A DNA stretch of 64,000 nt from Paenibacillus sp. RUD330 (GCF_002243345.2 NZ_CP022655.2:4830001-4894000), one strand, 5' to 3'; shown: positions 42,528 through 51,585, counted from the first letter of the stretch. Program-made: numbers and translations. Notes: generated by a model from the sequence alone, not told the origin.

Positions 42528-43144
42528 TTCAATGGATGGTGGAATGGCCGACATGGCTGCTGACGAGAATCGCCGGCATCGCGGCTTACCTGGCCCTGTT
42601 CGGAGGCATGTCGCTGGGCATCTTGTACGGCTATCCCTTTTTGAAGGGAGCGTCGAAAATCTCGGTCTACCGCTGGCACAGCCGGCTGACGGTCGCCGGC
42701 ACGGCGATCGCCCTGCTCCATGCCGCCGTGCTCGTCATTGACACGTATGCGCCGTTCACCTGGGGAGAGCTGCTCATTCCGTTCTCGGCGCATGGCCATC
42801 CTGTTCTGTACGGCATCGGAAGCCTCGCCCTGTACGGCATGCTGCTCCTCATCCTCACGACGGACCTGCGCCCTCGCCTCAAGCGGCCTCTATGGCTCGC
42901 GATCCATATGCTCGCGTATCCGATGTTCGCCGCCGCCCTGCTGCATGGACTGCTGGCCGGAACGGACAGCTCGCTTGGAGTCGTCCAAGGGATGTACGCC
43001 GTGACCGGGGGAGCGACGCTTCTCCTGTTCTGCGGACGCCTCATCCCCCGCAAGCCCGGAGCCCGCGCGGAAGTCCTTCCCGGCCCGCGCAGGCCGGATG
43101 GAAGCCTCCGGCATCAGGCATCCCGCGGCTCCGATGCAAGCTGA
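42524..43144 (+). CDS. Ferric reductase-like transmembrane heme protein
   Basis: A 206-residue membrane protein with about six hydrophobic segments, matching the ferric reductase/NOX/YedZ-type heme domain. Candidate heme ligands are paired as in that fold: His52 and His66 on one helix and His128 and His141 on another. No flavin or NAD domain is attached. It overlaps apbE by 4 bp (ATGA), so it is the last gene of the three-gene operon. It likely passes electrons across the membrane, to iron or to a flavinylated partner. The basic tail is cytoplasmic. Confidence 0.85.
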   Translation: MIQWMVEWPTWLLTRIAGIAAYLALFGGMSLGILYGYPFLKGASKISVYRWHSRLTVAGTAIALLHAAVLVIDTYAPFTWGELLIPFSAHGHPVLYGIGSLALYGMLLLILTTDLRPRLKRPLWLAIHMLAYPMFAAALLHGLLAGTDSSLGVVQGMYAVTGGATLLLFCGRLIPRKPGARAEVLPGPRRPDGSLRHQASRGSDAS

Positions 43145-43157
43145 GGAAGTTTTCAAC

Positions 43158-43193
43158 AGCCGGACTGCGGCCGCAGTCCGGCTGGGCCTTTTT
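43158..43193 (+). terminator. Terminator of the apbE operon
   Basis: AGCCGGACTGCGG pairs with CCGCAGTCCGGCT, followed by GGGCCTTTTT. Confidence 0.9.
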
Positions 43194-43418
43194 CCGTTGC
43201 CGTCCTTCATGCCCGGCCTTCCTGCGCTTGCCTATTGTCCGAACCTCTCGCCCGTACCTCGCCGGCTTGCTCCAATCCCGGCCATGAGCCAGACCGGCCA
43301 TCTCCCGCAATTTCTTCCATTCCATCGAATTTTCATCTCCCCGGCTGTCCATGCTAAGATAAGTGCATAAGTCATGGACTTGAACGACATCAATTGACAG
43401 ACAGCGGGGTTTGACATC

Positions 43419-43739
43419 ATGCTTTCCTTCATCCTGACCAGCAAGCGGCTGCTTTCCGCCTTCTTCCACGCCTTCAAGGACAAGGAGTTCCAGGCGCTCT
43501 TCTTCATTACCGCCATCACCTTGGTCTCCGGGACGATGTTCTACCGCTCCGCCGAGGGCTGGAGCACCGTCGACGCCCTGTATTTCTGCGTCACGACGCT
43601 GACGACCGTGGGCAGCAGCCTGGAGCCGCAGAGCGACTACGGCAAAATCTTCACCATGATTTATGTGTTCGTCGGCATCGGCATCATCTTCGGCTTCATC
43701 CGCACGCTCGCCTCCCATATCCGCATCGGCAGGCGCTGA
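43419..43739 (+). CDS. Small two-helix ion channel (potassium channel family)
   Basis: A 106-residue protein with the Ion_trans_2 pore layout: membrane helix (FQALFFITAITLVSGTMFYRS), pore helix and filter (LYFCVTTLTTVGSSL), second helix (GKIFTMIYVFVGIGIIFGFI). The selectivity filter reads TVGSS instead of TVGYG or TVGDG, which is unusual and makes potassium selectivity uncertain. No regulatory domain is attached. Related single-pore proteins are common in bacilli. It is a single gene ending 36 bp before a terminator-like repeat. Confidence 0.85.
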   Translation: MLSFILTSKRLLSAFFHAFKDKEFQALFFITAITLVSGTMFYRSAEGWSTVDALYFCVTTLTTVGSSLEPQSDYGKIFTMIYVFVGIGIIFGFIRTLASHIRIGRR

Positions 43740-43774
43740 GCGCCGCGCAAGAGGCGCGCTTCGTCTGACGCTAC

Positions 43775-43827
43775 GAAAAAAGGGACTGTCCCCGGTCATT
43801 TTCATGACTTAGGGGACAGTCCCTTTT
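43775..43827. terminator. Long hairpin, copy A of a related pair flanking the siderophore locus
   Basis: AAAAGGGACTGTCCCC and GGGGACAGTCCCTTTT form a 16-bp stem around a loop holding GTCAT/ATGAC. It can end transcription from both sides. A related element lies at 48196-48244. Confidence 0.85.
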
Positions 43828-43887
43828 GAATGCCTGTTTCATCGCCCGGGCGTTCAGGGAATGCCGCGGATCCTCCTTGCTCCCCGG

Positions 43888-44712
43888 TCAGAAGAGCACG
43901 GGTTCCGGCTCCGCGGCGGAGAGCCTCCTGGCGCTGCGGCTGTGCGGGATGCACATCGGCGTTCCGTGCAGCGGATCCGCCATGATGTCGCATCGTAGCC
44001 GGAACACTTCTTCGATCATGGCGGAGCTGACGACCTGCTCCGGTGCTCCTTGCGCATGGATCGAGCCTTCCTTGATGGCGACGATATGGTCGGCATAGCG
44101 GCATGCCAGGTTGATATCATGCAGCACCATGACGACCGTCCGCTTCTCCGAGGCATTGAGCTCGTCCAGCAGGTCCAGCACCTCGATCTGATGAGTCAGG
44201 TCGAGATACGTCGTCGGCTCGTCGAGCAGAATGATTCCGGTCTGCTGCGCCAGCGTCATGGCGATCCACGCCCGCTGGCGCTGTCCGCCCGACAGCGAAT
44301 CGACGCTGCGCTCGCTGAGCTCCGACATTCCGGTCGCCTCGAGCGCCTTGGTCACCGCCGCCTCATCCTCCCGCGACCACTGCTGCAGCCAGCTCTGGTA
44401 GGGGTAGCGGCCCTGCTTGACAAGCTGGAGCACGCTCAGCCCCTCCGGCGCCTGCGGCCCTTGCGGCAGGATAGCCAGCTTGCGAGCGACCTCCTTGGTC
44501 GTCATCCGGGAGATGTCGCTGCCGTCGATGACGACCGAGCCTTGCTGCGGCTTCAGCAGACGGGCCATCGAGCGCAGCAGCGTCGATTTCCCGCAGCCGT
44601 TGCTGCCGATGAACACCGTCACCTTGCCCTCCGGTACGGTCAGATCCAGGTTTTCAAAGACATGCGCCCCTCCATAAGAGAGCGCCAGCCCCTTCGCTTC
44701 CAGCATCCCCAT
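43888..44712 (-). CDS. Siderophore ABC transporter, ATP-binding protein (FecE/FepC type)
   Basis: A 274-residue ATPase: Walker [10 protein letters not shown] at residue 35, Q-loop LPQG, signature [18 protein letters not shown], Walker [12 protein letters not shown] and switch [11 protein letters not shown]. The [10 protein letters not shown] stretch before the signature is typical of iron-siderophore importers. The ATG at 44712 has AGGAGG upstream. It is the last gene of the permease-permease-ATPase operon and its C-terminal tail is slightly long. Expression is likely repressed by iron through Fur boxes in the shared divergent promoter region. Confidence 0.95.
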   Translation of the reverse strand: MGMLEAKGLALSYGGAHVFENLDLTVPEGKVTVFIGSNGCGKSTLLRSMARLLKPQQGSVVIDGSDISRMTTKEVARKLAILPQGPQAPEGLSVLQLVKQGRYPYQSWLQQWSREDEAAVTKALEATGMSELSERSVDSLSGGQRQRAWIAMTLAQQTGIILLDEPTTYLDLTHQIEVLDLLDELNASEKRTVVMVLHDINLACRYADHIVAIKEGSIHAQGAPEQVVSSAMIEEVFRLRCDIMADPLHGTPMCIPHSRSARRLSAAEPEPVLF

Positions 44713-44732
44713 CTTCGATTGCCTCCTGCCTG

Positions 44733-45776
44733 TCATGAATTGCGATGCCGATAGAGCATGTAAAGGAAAAACGGAGCGCCGATCGCCGCCGTGAATACGC
44801 CGGCCGGAATATCGAGAGGCGAAAAAGCCGTCCGCGCGGCAAGATCCGCCGCGAGCAGGATGATGGCGCCGATCAAGGCGCTCGCCGGCAGCAGTCCGCC
44901 GAAGGACGAGCCGACAAGCTTGCGCGCCATATGGGGGGCCATCAAGCCGATGAAGCTGATCGCCCCTCCAATTGCGATGGCCGCTCCCGCCAGCGCCACG
45001 CTCAGCAGCAGCAGGATCAAGCGGCTGCGCTGCACATGCGCCCCTGCGCTTCCGGCCACTTCGTCGCCGAGCGCCTGGATGTTCACATGCCGGGCCTGGA
45101 ACCAGGCCAGCGGCAGCAGCACCGCCACCCACGGGAGCAGCGTGTAGACATCCTTTTCCCATGAGACTCCGTATATGCTGCCCGTCATGAACGTCAGGGA
45201 TTTGACTGTCAGAATGAGCGGTCCGGAAATGATCAGCATGTAGGAAAGCGATTTGAACGCCGCCGACAGTCCCGTGCCGATCAGCACAAGGCGCAGCGGC
45301 GAGACGCCGCCCCTCCAGGACAACAGATACAGCAGCGCCGTAACCGCGAAAGCGCCCCCGATGGCCGATACCGGCATCCAGGAGATAGGGACGGAGCCGC
45401 CCAGCAGGAACAGGAACAGCACCGCGCCCAGCGACGCCCCCTCGGTGATGCCGGTCACATCCGGGGATGCGAGCGGATTGCGGACAAGACCTTGCAGGAT
45501 GGCTCCCGCAACAGCCAGCGACGCCCCGACAAGCACGGCGATGACGATCCGCGGCAGCCGCAGCTTGTTCACGATGACCTCATGAGCCGCAGCCCCCTTG
45601 CCCGCCATGGAACGGATCACTTCCAGAGGGGACACAGGGAGGCTGCCGATGCCGGTGCTGACGATCATCAGGGCCGCGCACAGCAAGGCGAGAATGGCGA
45701 GCACCCAGGTCGTTCGGCGCTCGATCAGGAACGACAGCCGCGGCCTGTCCATGCGCAGAGAGCGGTATCTGCTCAT
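44733..45776 (-). CDS. Siderophore ABC transporter permease (FecCD family), second subunit
   Basis: A 347-residue membrane protein of the BtuC/FecCD family: [39 protein letters not shown] is the family signature, and [20 protein letters not shown] forms the ATPase-contact region. About nine to ten membrane segments. It overlaps the first permease gene by 4 bp and precedes the ATPase by 20 bp. It forms the import channel with the partner permease. Confidence 0.95.
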   Translation of the reverse strand: MSRYRSLRMDRPRLSFLIERRTTWVLAILALLCAALMIVSTGIGSLPVSPLEVIRSMAGKGAAAHEVIVNKLRLPRIVIAVLVGASLAVAGAILQGLVRNPLASPDVTGITEGASLGAVLFLFLLGGSVPISWMPVSAIGGAFAVTALLYLLSWRGGVSPLRLVLIGTGLSAAFKSLSYMLIISGPLILTVKSLTFMTGSIYGVSWEKDVYTLLPWVAVLLPLAWFQARHVNIQALGDEVAGSAGAHVQRSRLILLLLSVALAGAAIAIGGAISFIGLMAPHMARKLVGSSFGGLLPASALIGAIILLAADLAARTAFSPLDIPAGVFTAAIGAPFFLYMLYRHRNS

Positions 45777-46756
45777 CGTGCCACCCTCCCCGACCGTGCG
45801 ATGTACACGAAGAAAGGCACGCCGATGACCGCCGTCATGACGCCCACGGGCACTTCCTTCGGCATCGCGATGTACCGGGAGCCCAGGTCGGCCGCCACAA
45901 GCAGCAGCGCGCCCACCACGGCGCAATAGGGAATGATCCATCGGTAGTCGCTGCCTGCGATGCGGCGCACGATATGCGGCACGATGATGCCGACGAAGGC
46001 GACCGGACCGGCCGCCGCCACGGAAGCTCCGGCCAGCAGGATGATGGAAAGGGCCGCCGCCCCTTTCATCCGTGCCGTGCTCTGCCCGAGTCCTTGGGCG
46101 ATGTCGTCGCCCATGGCGAGCACGTTGAGATGTCGGGACAGAACGATCGCCAGAAGCATTCCGATGCCCATATAGGGAAGCACGGCGGTCAAGGCGTTCA
46201 TCTCTCGGCCCGCGACGGAGCCGACAAGCCAGACGAGCACCTGATCGAACATTTTTCCGCTGGTCAGCATATACCCTTGCGTTACGGATGCGAAAAAGGC
46301 GGCGATGGACGCTCCGGCCAGAGTGATTTTCACCGGGGTCATGCCGTCCTTGCCCATGCTGCCCATCACAAATACAATCAGCCCGCTGATTCCCGCTCCA
46401 GCCAGAGCCATCCAGGTCTGGGCCTGCATGCTCTCGAAGCCGAGCAGCCCCGCGCCGATGACAGCAAAAAAAGCCGCCCCCGCATTCACGCCGAAGGTGC
46501 TTGGAGATGCGATGGGATTGCGCGTGATGACCTGCATGAGCGCTCCGGCCACGGCGAGGCAGGCGCCTACGGAGGCCGCGATCAGCGCCCGGGGAACCCG
46601 CGCCGTCCGGATGATAAGCTGCTCCTGCGTTCCGCTGTACCCGGTGAAGGAGCCGATGACATGGCCGAGCGGAATATCGGCCGTCCCGAATGCGATGCTG
46701 CATAGAACCGCGAAGGCCAGAAGCGCCATAACTAGGAATAAGCCCGTAAGTCTCAT
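45773..46756 (-). CDS. Siderophore ABC transporter permease (FecCD family), first subunit
   Basis: A 327-residue FecCD-family permease with RVPRALIAASVGACLAVAGALMQVITRNPIASPSTFGV near the N-terminus and GPVAFVGIIVPHIVRRIAGSDYR as the coupling region. It pairs with the following permease. It is the first gene of the minus-strand operon and lies opposite the binding-protein gene across a 315-bp region with two Fur boxes. Confidence 0.95.
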   Translation of the reverse strand: MRLTGLFLVMALLAFAVLCSIAFGTADIPLGHVIGSFTGYSGTQEQLIIRTARVPRALIAASVGACLAVAGALMQVITRNPIASPSTFGVNAGAAFFAVIGAGLLGFESMQAQTWMALAGAGISGLIVFVMGSMGKDGMTPVKITLAGASIAAFFASVTQGYMLTSGKMFDQVLVWLVGSVAGREMNALTAVLPYMGIGMLLAIVLSRHLNVLAMGDDIAQGLGQSTARMKGAAALSIILLAGASVAAAGPVAFVGIIVPHIVRRIAGSDYRWIIPYCAVVGALLLVAADLGSRYIAMPKEVPVGVMTAVIGVPFFVYIARSGRVAR

Positions 46757-46930
46757 GTCGGCCTGCTTTCTTGTTCAGATAAAGAACGTATCTCTCTGCA
46801 TCTGCTTCATCTGCTGCTTTGCCCGACAACAGCATTTCTCTCCGCTTCCGCTTGTGCTTTCATCAAAACCGTCCAGCAGGATGGAGTCGAGTTGTCTCTG
46901 GTTCGAAAAAGCAGCAGTTGCTATGGAAAA

Positions 46931-46959
46931 AGTGTAGAAGAAGAACACGGCCCTGTCAA
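46931..46959 (-). promoter_or_regulatory. Promoter of the permease-ATPase operon
   Basis: On the minus strand TTGACA (46954-46959), 17 bases, TACACT (46931-46936); the transcript would have a leader of about 170 bases. Confidence 0.6.
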
Positions 46960-46965
46960 CGATTC

Positions 46966-46980
46966 TGATAATCATTCTCA
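46966..46980. promoter_or_regulatory. Fur box 1 of the siderophore locus
   Basis: TGATAATCATTCTCA fits the 7-1-7 Fur consensus with one mismatch. It lies between the two divergent -35 boxes. Confidence 0.85.
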
Positions 46981-46988
46981 AATATTCA

Positions 46989-47017
46989 TTGACAGGCTTC
47001 CCCTTCTTCTCTAGAAT
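46989..47017 (+). promoter_or_regulatory. Promoter of the siderophore-binding lipoprotein gene
   Basis: TTGACA (46989-46994), 17 bases, TAGAAT (47012-47017). Confidence 0.75.
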
Positions 47018-47029
47018 TTCTACCTGTAC

Positions 47030-47044
47030 TGATAATGGTTATCA
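47030..47044. promoter_or_regulatory. Fur box 2 of the siderophore locus
   Basis: TGATAATGGTTATCA matches the consensus with one mismatch and lies just after the -10 box of the lipoprotein gene, 28 bases before its start codon. Confidence 0.85.
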
Positions 47045-47071
47045 CATTATACATAAAGGGGATACAGAGAG

Positions 47072-48064
47072 ATGAACAAACGCATTGCGGCCTTCATGGT
47101 CTCCATCCTGCTGATCGGCCTGCTGGCCGCTTGCGGCAGCAACAATAACAACACGGCGAGCGGGCCTGCGGCCAATCAGCCTGCCGCGAACATCGGAGAG
47201 AGCTCCTCCAGCGGCGACGCGGAGCGCATCGTCAAGCATGCGCTCGGAGAAACGAAAATCAAGGGCACGCCGCAGAAGGTCGTCGTGCTGACCAACGAAG
47301 GCACCGAAGCGGTGCTCGCTCTCGGCGTGAAGCCGGTCGGCGCGGTCAAGTCCTGGACAGGCGATCCTTGGTACGCCCACATCAAGGACAAGATGGAAGG
47401 CGTCACCGTGCTCGGCGAGGAAAGCCAGCCGAACATCGAGCTGATCGCCGGCCTGCAGCCCGATCTCATCATCGCCAACAAGATGCGCCACGAGAAGATC
47501 TTCGAGCAGCTGAGCGCGATCGCGCCGACCGTCGAAGCACAGGACCTTCGCGGCTATTGGAAGGAAAACTTCACTCTCTATGCCGATGCGCTGAACAAAA
47601 AAGCCGAAGGCGAAAAGCTGATCGCCGACTTCGACGCCCGCATCGAGGACTTTAAGGCCAAAGCGGGCAGCAAGCTGAACGAAACCGTATCGATGGTTCG
47701 CTTCATGGGCGGCAAGACACGCGTCTACCACACCGACACGTTCTCCGGCATCATCTTCGATCAGATCGGCATTGCTCGCAACGCGATGACGAAGAACAGC
47801 AAGGAAACGTTCGTCGACGAAATCACCAAGGAGCGCCTGCCGGAAGTCGAAGCCGACCGTCTTTTCTACTTCACCTATGACACCGGCGACGGCAAGGGCA
47901 ATGCCACCGAACAGGAATGGACGGGCGATCCTCTCTGGAAGAGCCTCAAGGTCGTCCAGGAAGGACGCGCCAAGCGCGTAGACGACGCCATCTGGAATAC
48001 GGCCGGCGGCATCCTGGCCGCCAACCTGATGCTCGACGAGCTGTATCAGATCTACGAAGTATAA
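47072..48064 (+). CDS. Iron-siderophore ABC transporter, substrate-binding lipoprotein
   Basis: A 330-residue lipoprotein: signal peptide with lipobox LLAACGS (Cys21) and an Asn/Ala/Ser linker, then a class III binding fold. VVVLTNEGTEAVLALGVKPVG, the PNIELIAGLQPDLIIANK segment and the late TAGGILAANLMLDELYQIY are typical of the FecB/YfmC/FeuA group binding ferric citrate or ferric siderophores. It is divergent from the permease/ATPase operon, with Fur boxes between. The siderophore type cannot be told; a siderophore made by the left-edge synthetase is only a possibility. Confidence 0.93.
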   Translation: MNKRIAAFMVSILLIGLLAACGSNNNNTASGPAANQPAANIGESSSSGDAERIVKHALGETKIKGTPQKVVVLTNEGTEAVLALGVKPVGAVKSWTGDPWYAHIKDKMEGVTVLGEESQPNIELIAGLQPDLIIANKMRHEKIFEQLSAIAPTVEAQDLRGYWKENFTLYADALNKKAEGEKLIADFDARIEDFKAKAGSKLNETVSMVRFMGGKTRVYHTDTFSGIIFDQIGIARNAMTKNSKETFVDEITKERLPEVEADRLFYFTYDTGDGKGNATEQEWTGDPLWKSLKVVQEGRAKRVDDAIWNTAGGILAANLMLDELYQIYEV

Positions 48065-48082
48065 CAACACTGCCCAGCAAGC

Positions 48083-48120
48083 AAAAAAACCGTCCCTGGC
48101 CGTTTCCGGGGACGGTTTTT
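48083..48120 (+). terminator. Terminator of the binding lipoprotein gene
   Basis: AAAAACCGTCCC and GGGGACGGTTTTT with an 11-base loop. Confidence 0.9.
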
Positions 48121-48195
48121 CCGCATTCATCCCATGTTTGCTCCATTCCTCCGCCACTGATTCCGGAGTCTGGCCGTTCGCAAAGTGCCCCGCGC

Positions 48196-48244
48196 CAAAA
48201 AGAGACTGTCCGCCGTCATGCTTCCATGACAGCGGACAGTCCCC
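48196..48244. repeat. Long hairpin, copy B related to 43775-43827
   Basis: AGACTGTCCGC and GCGGACAGTC pair around CGTCATG..CATGAC. It shares AAAAAG-GACTGTCC, GTCAT, CATGAC and GGACAGTCCC with copy A in the same order. Confidence 0.75.
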
Positions 48245-48273
48245 TGCTTGCCGAAAGAGGCTGCTGCTCCTGA

Positions 48274-49659
48274 TCAGCGCTTGCCCGTCATCTTCTCCGG
48301 ACGGACCCACTCGTCGAACTGCTCGGAAGTGAGCAGGCCGCTCTTGATCGCGCTCTCCTTGAGCGTCGTGCCTTCCTTATGCGCCTGCTTGGCGATCTTG
48401 GCCGCGTTCTCGTAGCCGATATGCGGGTTGAGCGCCGTCACGAGCATCAAGGACTGATCCAGGTTGTGCTTCAGCGTGTCGAGGTTCGGCTCGATGCCGA
48501 CGGCGCAATGCTCGTTGAACGAGAGCATGGAGTCGGAGAGCAGCACGACGGATTGCAGGAAGTTGTAGGCGATGACCGGCTTGAACACGTTCAGCTCGAA
48601 GTTGCCTTGGCTGGCCGCGAAGCCGATCGCCGCATCGTTGCCCATGACCTGGCAGGCGACCATCGTAATGGCTTCGCACTGCGTCGGGTTGACCTTGCCC
48701 GGCATGATGGAGCTGCCCGGCTCGTTCTCAGGGATCGTGATCTCGCCGATGCCGCTGCGGGGGCCGCTGGCGAGCCAGCGCACGTCGTTGGCGATCTTCA
48801 TCAGATCGGCCGCAAGGCCCTTGATCGCGCCATGCACCCAGACGATCTGGTCGTGGGACGTCAGGGAATGGAACTTGTTCGATGCCGTCACGAAGTTATG
48901 GCCGGTAATCTCGGCCACCTCGGCCGCCACCTGCACCGCAAAGTCCGGATGCGCGTTGATGCCGGTGCCGACCGCCGTGCCGCCGAGCGCGAGCTCGCGG
49001 ATGGCGTCGACGCTGCTCGTCAGCATCCACGACGATTTCTCCAGCATCGCTTCCCAGCCGCTGATTTCCTGGCCGAGCGTGATCGGCGTCGCATCCTGCA
49101 GATGCGTGCGGCCGATTTTGACGATGTCGTCGAATTGGACGCTCTTCTCGTGCAAGGTCGCCTTGAGCACCTCGAGCGCCGGCAGCAGGGAGGTCGATAC
49201 CGCGATGACCGCCGCGATATGCATCGCCGCCGGGAACGTATCGTTGGAGCTCTGCGAACGGTTCACGTCGTCGTTCGGGTGGATGCGCACGGAGGAGCCT
49301 TCCGCCTCCAGCAGCTGGTTCGCGCGGCGGGCGATGACCTCGTTGCAGTTCATATTGGTCTGCGTGCCGCTGCCCGTCTGCCATACGACGAGCGGGAACT
49401 CCCCGTCATGCTTGCCTTCGAGGATCTCATCGGCCGCGCGGCAGATCGCTTCGGCTTTCTCCGGCTCCAGAACGCCAAGCTTCCGATTGGCCTGAGCCGC
49501 CGCTTTCTTCACATAGGTCATCGCTTTGACGACCTCAAGCGGCATCTTCTCCCAGCCGATCTTGAAGTTCTCGCGGCTGCGCTGCGTCTGCGCGCCCCAC
49601 AGCTTGTCCGCGGGAACCTTGATTTCGCCCATCGTATCCTTCTCAATCCGGTATTCCAT
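48274..49659 (-). CDS. fumC: Class II fumarate hydratase
   Basis: A 461-residue enzyme of the citric acid cycle, hydrating fumarate to malate. Signature [16 protein letters not shown] with the catalytic serine, [19 protein letters not shown] near residue 95, and [21 protein letters not shown]. Length is standard and there are no gaps. Single gene; its downstream side adjoins the hairpin repeat at 48196, which may end it. Confidence 0.98.
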   Translation of the reverse strand: MEYRIEKDTMGEIKVPADKLWGAQTQRSRENFKIGWEKMPLEVVKAMTYVKKAAAQANRKLGVLEPEKAEAICRAADEILEGKHDGEFPLVVWQTGSGTQTNMNCNEVIARRANQLLEAEGSSVRIHPNDDVNRSQSSNDTFPAAMHIAAVIAVSTSLLPALEVLKATLHEKSVQFDDIVKIGRTHLQDATPITLGQEISGWEAMLEKSSWMLTSSVDAIRELALGGTAVGTGINAHPDFAVQVAAEVAEITGHNFVTASNKFHSLTSHDQIVWVHGAIKGLAADLMKIANDVRWLASGPRSGIGEITIPENEPGSSIMPGKVNPTQCEAITMVACQVMGNDAAIGFAASQGNFELNVFKPVIAYNFLQSVVLLSDSMLSFNEHCAVGIEPNLDTLKHNLDQSLMLVTALNPHIGYENAAKIAKQAHKEGTTLKESAIKSGLLTSEQFDEWVRPEKMTGKR

Positions 49660-49761
49660 GATTCCATTCCGCCTCTCTCAAGTCGATAAACCGCTTGCCT
49701 TCACTCTCCCATTTTACCCAATCCGAGCGTCTGCCGCCAGCGGGCCGCCCCCGCGGCGCGA

Positions 49762-50430
49762 TCAGGCCTTGGCGTCCCGGTAGGCTTGGACGTATGCCTG
49801 GGCCTGCCGCTCGATAAGCGTGTAATCCCCCTGCTTGACCGCTTCCTTGGTCAGATCCCCGCCGATGCCGACCGCGACCGCGCCAGCCTTCACCCACAAC
49901 GCCAGATTGGCCAGCGAGACGCCGCCCGTCGGCATGATGTTCGCTTGCGGAAGCGGACCTTTGACAGCCGTAATCATATCCGGACCGAACGCGCTTCCCG
50001 GGAACAGCTTGACGATATCGGCTCCAAGCTCCATCGCGGTCTGGATGTCCCGGATCGTCATCGTTCCCGGCATGACCGGCACCGCATAGCGGTTGCACAG
50101 AGTGATCGTGTCGGGATTGACAGCCGGCGCAACGACGAATTCCGCGCCGCTCAGAATGGCCGCGCGGGCCGTCTCCGGATCCAGCACGGTTCCGACGCCG
50201 ATGATGGCGTAGGCATCCGATGCGGGATCCGCCTTGCTGGAATACTCTGCGGCCAGCTGCTGGATCGCCTGCAGCGCCATCGGCACGGTCATCGTAATCT
50301 CGATCGCCTTGATTCCCCCGCGGATGGCATGCCTCGCCATGCGGGCGACCTCCTCCGCCGAATCCGCGCGAAGCACGGCCACGACGCCCGCTTCCGCGAT
50401 TGCTTGAGTCACTCTCAGTTTGTTAAGCAT
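49762..50430 (-). CDS. eda: KDPG/KHG aldolase
   Basis: A 222-residue class I aldolase splitting 2-keto-3-deoxy-6-phosphogluconate (or 4-hydroxy-2-oxoglutarate). KAIEITMTVPMALQAI, IGVGTVLDPETARAAILSGAEFVVAPAVN, PVMPGTMTIRDIQTAMELGADIVKLFPGSAFGP (Schiff-base Lys) and IMPTGGVSLANL are present. ATG at 50430 follows GGGGAGG. No 2-keto-3-deoxygluconate kinase lies beside it, so uronate degradation genes must be elsewhere. Confidence 0.95.
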   Translation of the reverse strand: MLNKLRVTQAIAEAGVVAVLRADSAEEVARMARHAIRGGIKAIEITMTVPMALQAIQQLAAEYSSKADPASDAYAIIGVGTVLDPETARAAILSGAEFVVAPAVNPDTITLCNRYAVPVMPGTMTIRDIQTAMELGADIVKLFPGSAFGPDMITAVKGPLPQANIMPTGGVSLANLALWVKAGAVAVGIGGDLTKEAVKQGDYTLIERQAQAYVQAYRDAKA

Positions 50431-50533
50431 GTCAGCTTCCTCCCCGATTCTTCTGCTCTTCGAGCCTCGGCGGCCGGCCTCGTCATGCTGCCGGCCGTGC
50501 GGTGATCGCCGCACGGCTGCTTCCCCGCCTCCG

Positions 50534-50570
50534 GAACGGACAGCCGCCTGTTCCAGGCGGCTGTCCGTTC
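50534..50570. repeat. Strong hairpin upstream of the aldolase gene
   Basis: GAACGGACAGCCGCCTG pairs with CAGGCGGCTGTCCGTTC over 16-17 bases. A pyrimidine-rich tract follows on the plus strand only. It lies 104 bases before the aldolase start. It may be a terminator or part of a leader. Confidence 0.6.
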
Positions 50571-50619
50571 GCTTTCTTCCATTGTCTCACTAGCCCGTCG
50601 CCACCGTCAATCATTGAAG

Positions 50620-50810
50620 CTATCCACAGAAAAGCCTCTTCCACATGGAAGAGGCCGGATCTTTTTTTATCCACAAGGGGACAATGACGGTCGAAAAAGC
50701 CTTTGTGGATCCTATGTTCAGGGTTGGAAGCCAATTATTGAAGTTATCCCTACAACCCTGTGGATATTGTGGATATCAAATTGTGCATATGTGCATAGAT
50801 CCGGGGATAA
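50620..50810. promoter_or_regulatory. DnaA-box cluster between map and the aldolase gene
   Basis: A perfect TTATCCACA at 50667-50675 and five sites within one mismatch of TTATNCACA: CTATCCACA (50620-50628) in the same orientation, and TGTGGATAT (50759-50767 and 50768-50776), TGTGCATAT (50782-50790) and TGTGCATAG (50790-50798) in the other. Weaker copies lie at 50704, 50744 and 50802. The last four strong ones follow each other at 8-14 base steps. The stretch is AT-rich. No replication genes are near, so it looks like a DnaA-binding cluster away from oriC. Confidence 0.6.
50629..50668. terminator. Bidirectional terminator after map
   Basis: GCCTCTTCC and GGAAGAGGC around ACAT; T tract on the plus strand and a shorter TTTTC on the minus strand, where it would end the map transcript. 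Confidence 0.7.
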
Positions 50811-50838
50811 CTTTTTTTGCGCGTCCTGCATCCCCGCT

Positions 50839-51585
50839 TTACAAACAAGTAAGGATGACCGGTCCCTGCTCGGTTATGGCAACCGTATGCTCGTATTGCG
50901 CCGACCAGGAACGGTCGCTCGTGCGGGCCGTCCAGCCGTCATGGGCAATCCAGACTTCCGGCCCGCCTGCCGTCAGGATCGGCTCGACGGTCAGTACCAT
51001 GCCGGGCTGCAGAACCGCTCCGCTGCCGCCTCTGCTGACATGGTTCACCTCCGGCGGCTCGTGGATGGAGCGTCCGATTCCATGCCCCGCGAAGCTGGAC
51101 ACGACGGAATGCCCCGTCTCCTTCGCCGACTGGACGACCGCGGCGCCGATGTCGCCGATCCGGCGTCCGACCCGGCATTGGCCGATCCCCTTCAGCATCG
51201 CCTGCCGGGCGCCCGCCATCAGCGACTGCACGGCGGAATCCCCCTTTCCGATCGCATAGGTCCAAGCCGAGTCGGCCTTCCAGCCGTCCACATCCGCAAC
51301 CATGTCGATCGTCACGATATCCCCCTCCTGAAGCGGCACCGCATCCGGGAATCCGTGACAGACGACCTCGCCGACCGACGCGCAGGTCGCATAAGGATAT
51401 CCCCTGTATCCCTTCTGAGCCGGGTAAGCCCCGTGCTCCGCCATCAGCCGCTCTACAAAGCGGTCGATCTCAAGCGTCGTGACGCCGGGCGCGATCCGCT
51501 TCGCGATCGCATCGTGGCATAACGCGACGACCCGTCCTGCGCGGCGGATTCTGCCGATTTCCTCTTCCGATTTCCATTCCGCCAT
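50839..51585 (-). CDS. map: Type I methionine aminopeptidase
   Basis: A 248-residue enzyme removing the start methionine from new proteins. Metal-binding residues occur in VTIDMVADVDGWKADSAWTYAIG (two Asp), GHGIGRSIHEPPEV (His), LTVEPILT (Glu) and the final Glu in SAQYEHTVAITE. ATG at 51585 has GGAGG seven bases upstream. It is a stand-alone copy not in the ribosomal operon, like the second map gene of bacilli (YflG). A DnaA-box cluster follows its end. Confidence 0.96.
   Translation of the reverse strand: MAEWKSEEEIGRIRRAGRVVALCHDAIAKRIAPGVTTLEIDRFVERLMAEHGAYPAQKGYRGYPYATCASVGEVVCHGFPDAVPLQEGDIVTIDMVADVDGWKADSAWTYAIGKGDSAVQSLMAGARQAMLKGIGQCRVGRRIGDIGAAVVQSAKETGHSVVSSFAGHGIGRSIHEPPEVNHVSRGGSGAVLQPGMVLTVEPILTAGGPEVWIAHDGWTARTSDRSWSAQYEHTVAITEQGPVILTCL

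Noticed and set aside
19483-43400. Identical 16-mer CGACATCAATTGACAG at 19483-19498 and 43385-43400
   Set aside because: One such match is expected roughly by chance in 64 kb, and only the first copy lies in a sensible promoter position.
50645-51259. Plus-strand frame antisense to map
   Set aside because: The minus-strand frame carries the conserved metal ligands; the plus frame has no motif.
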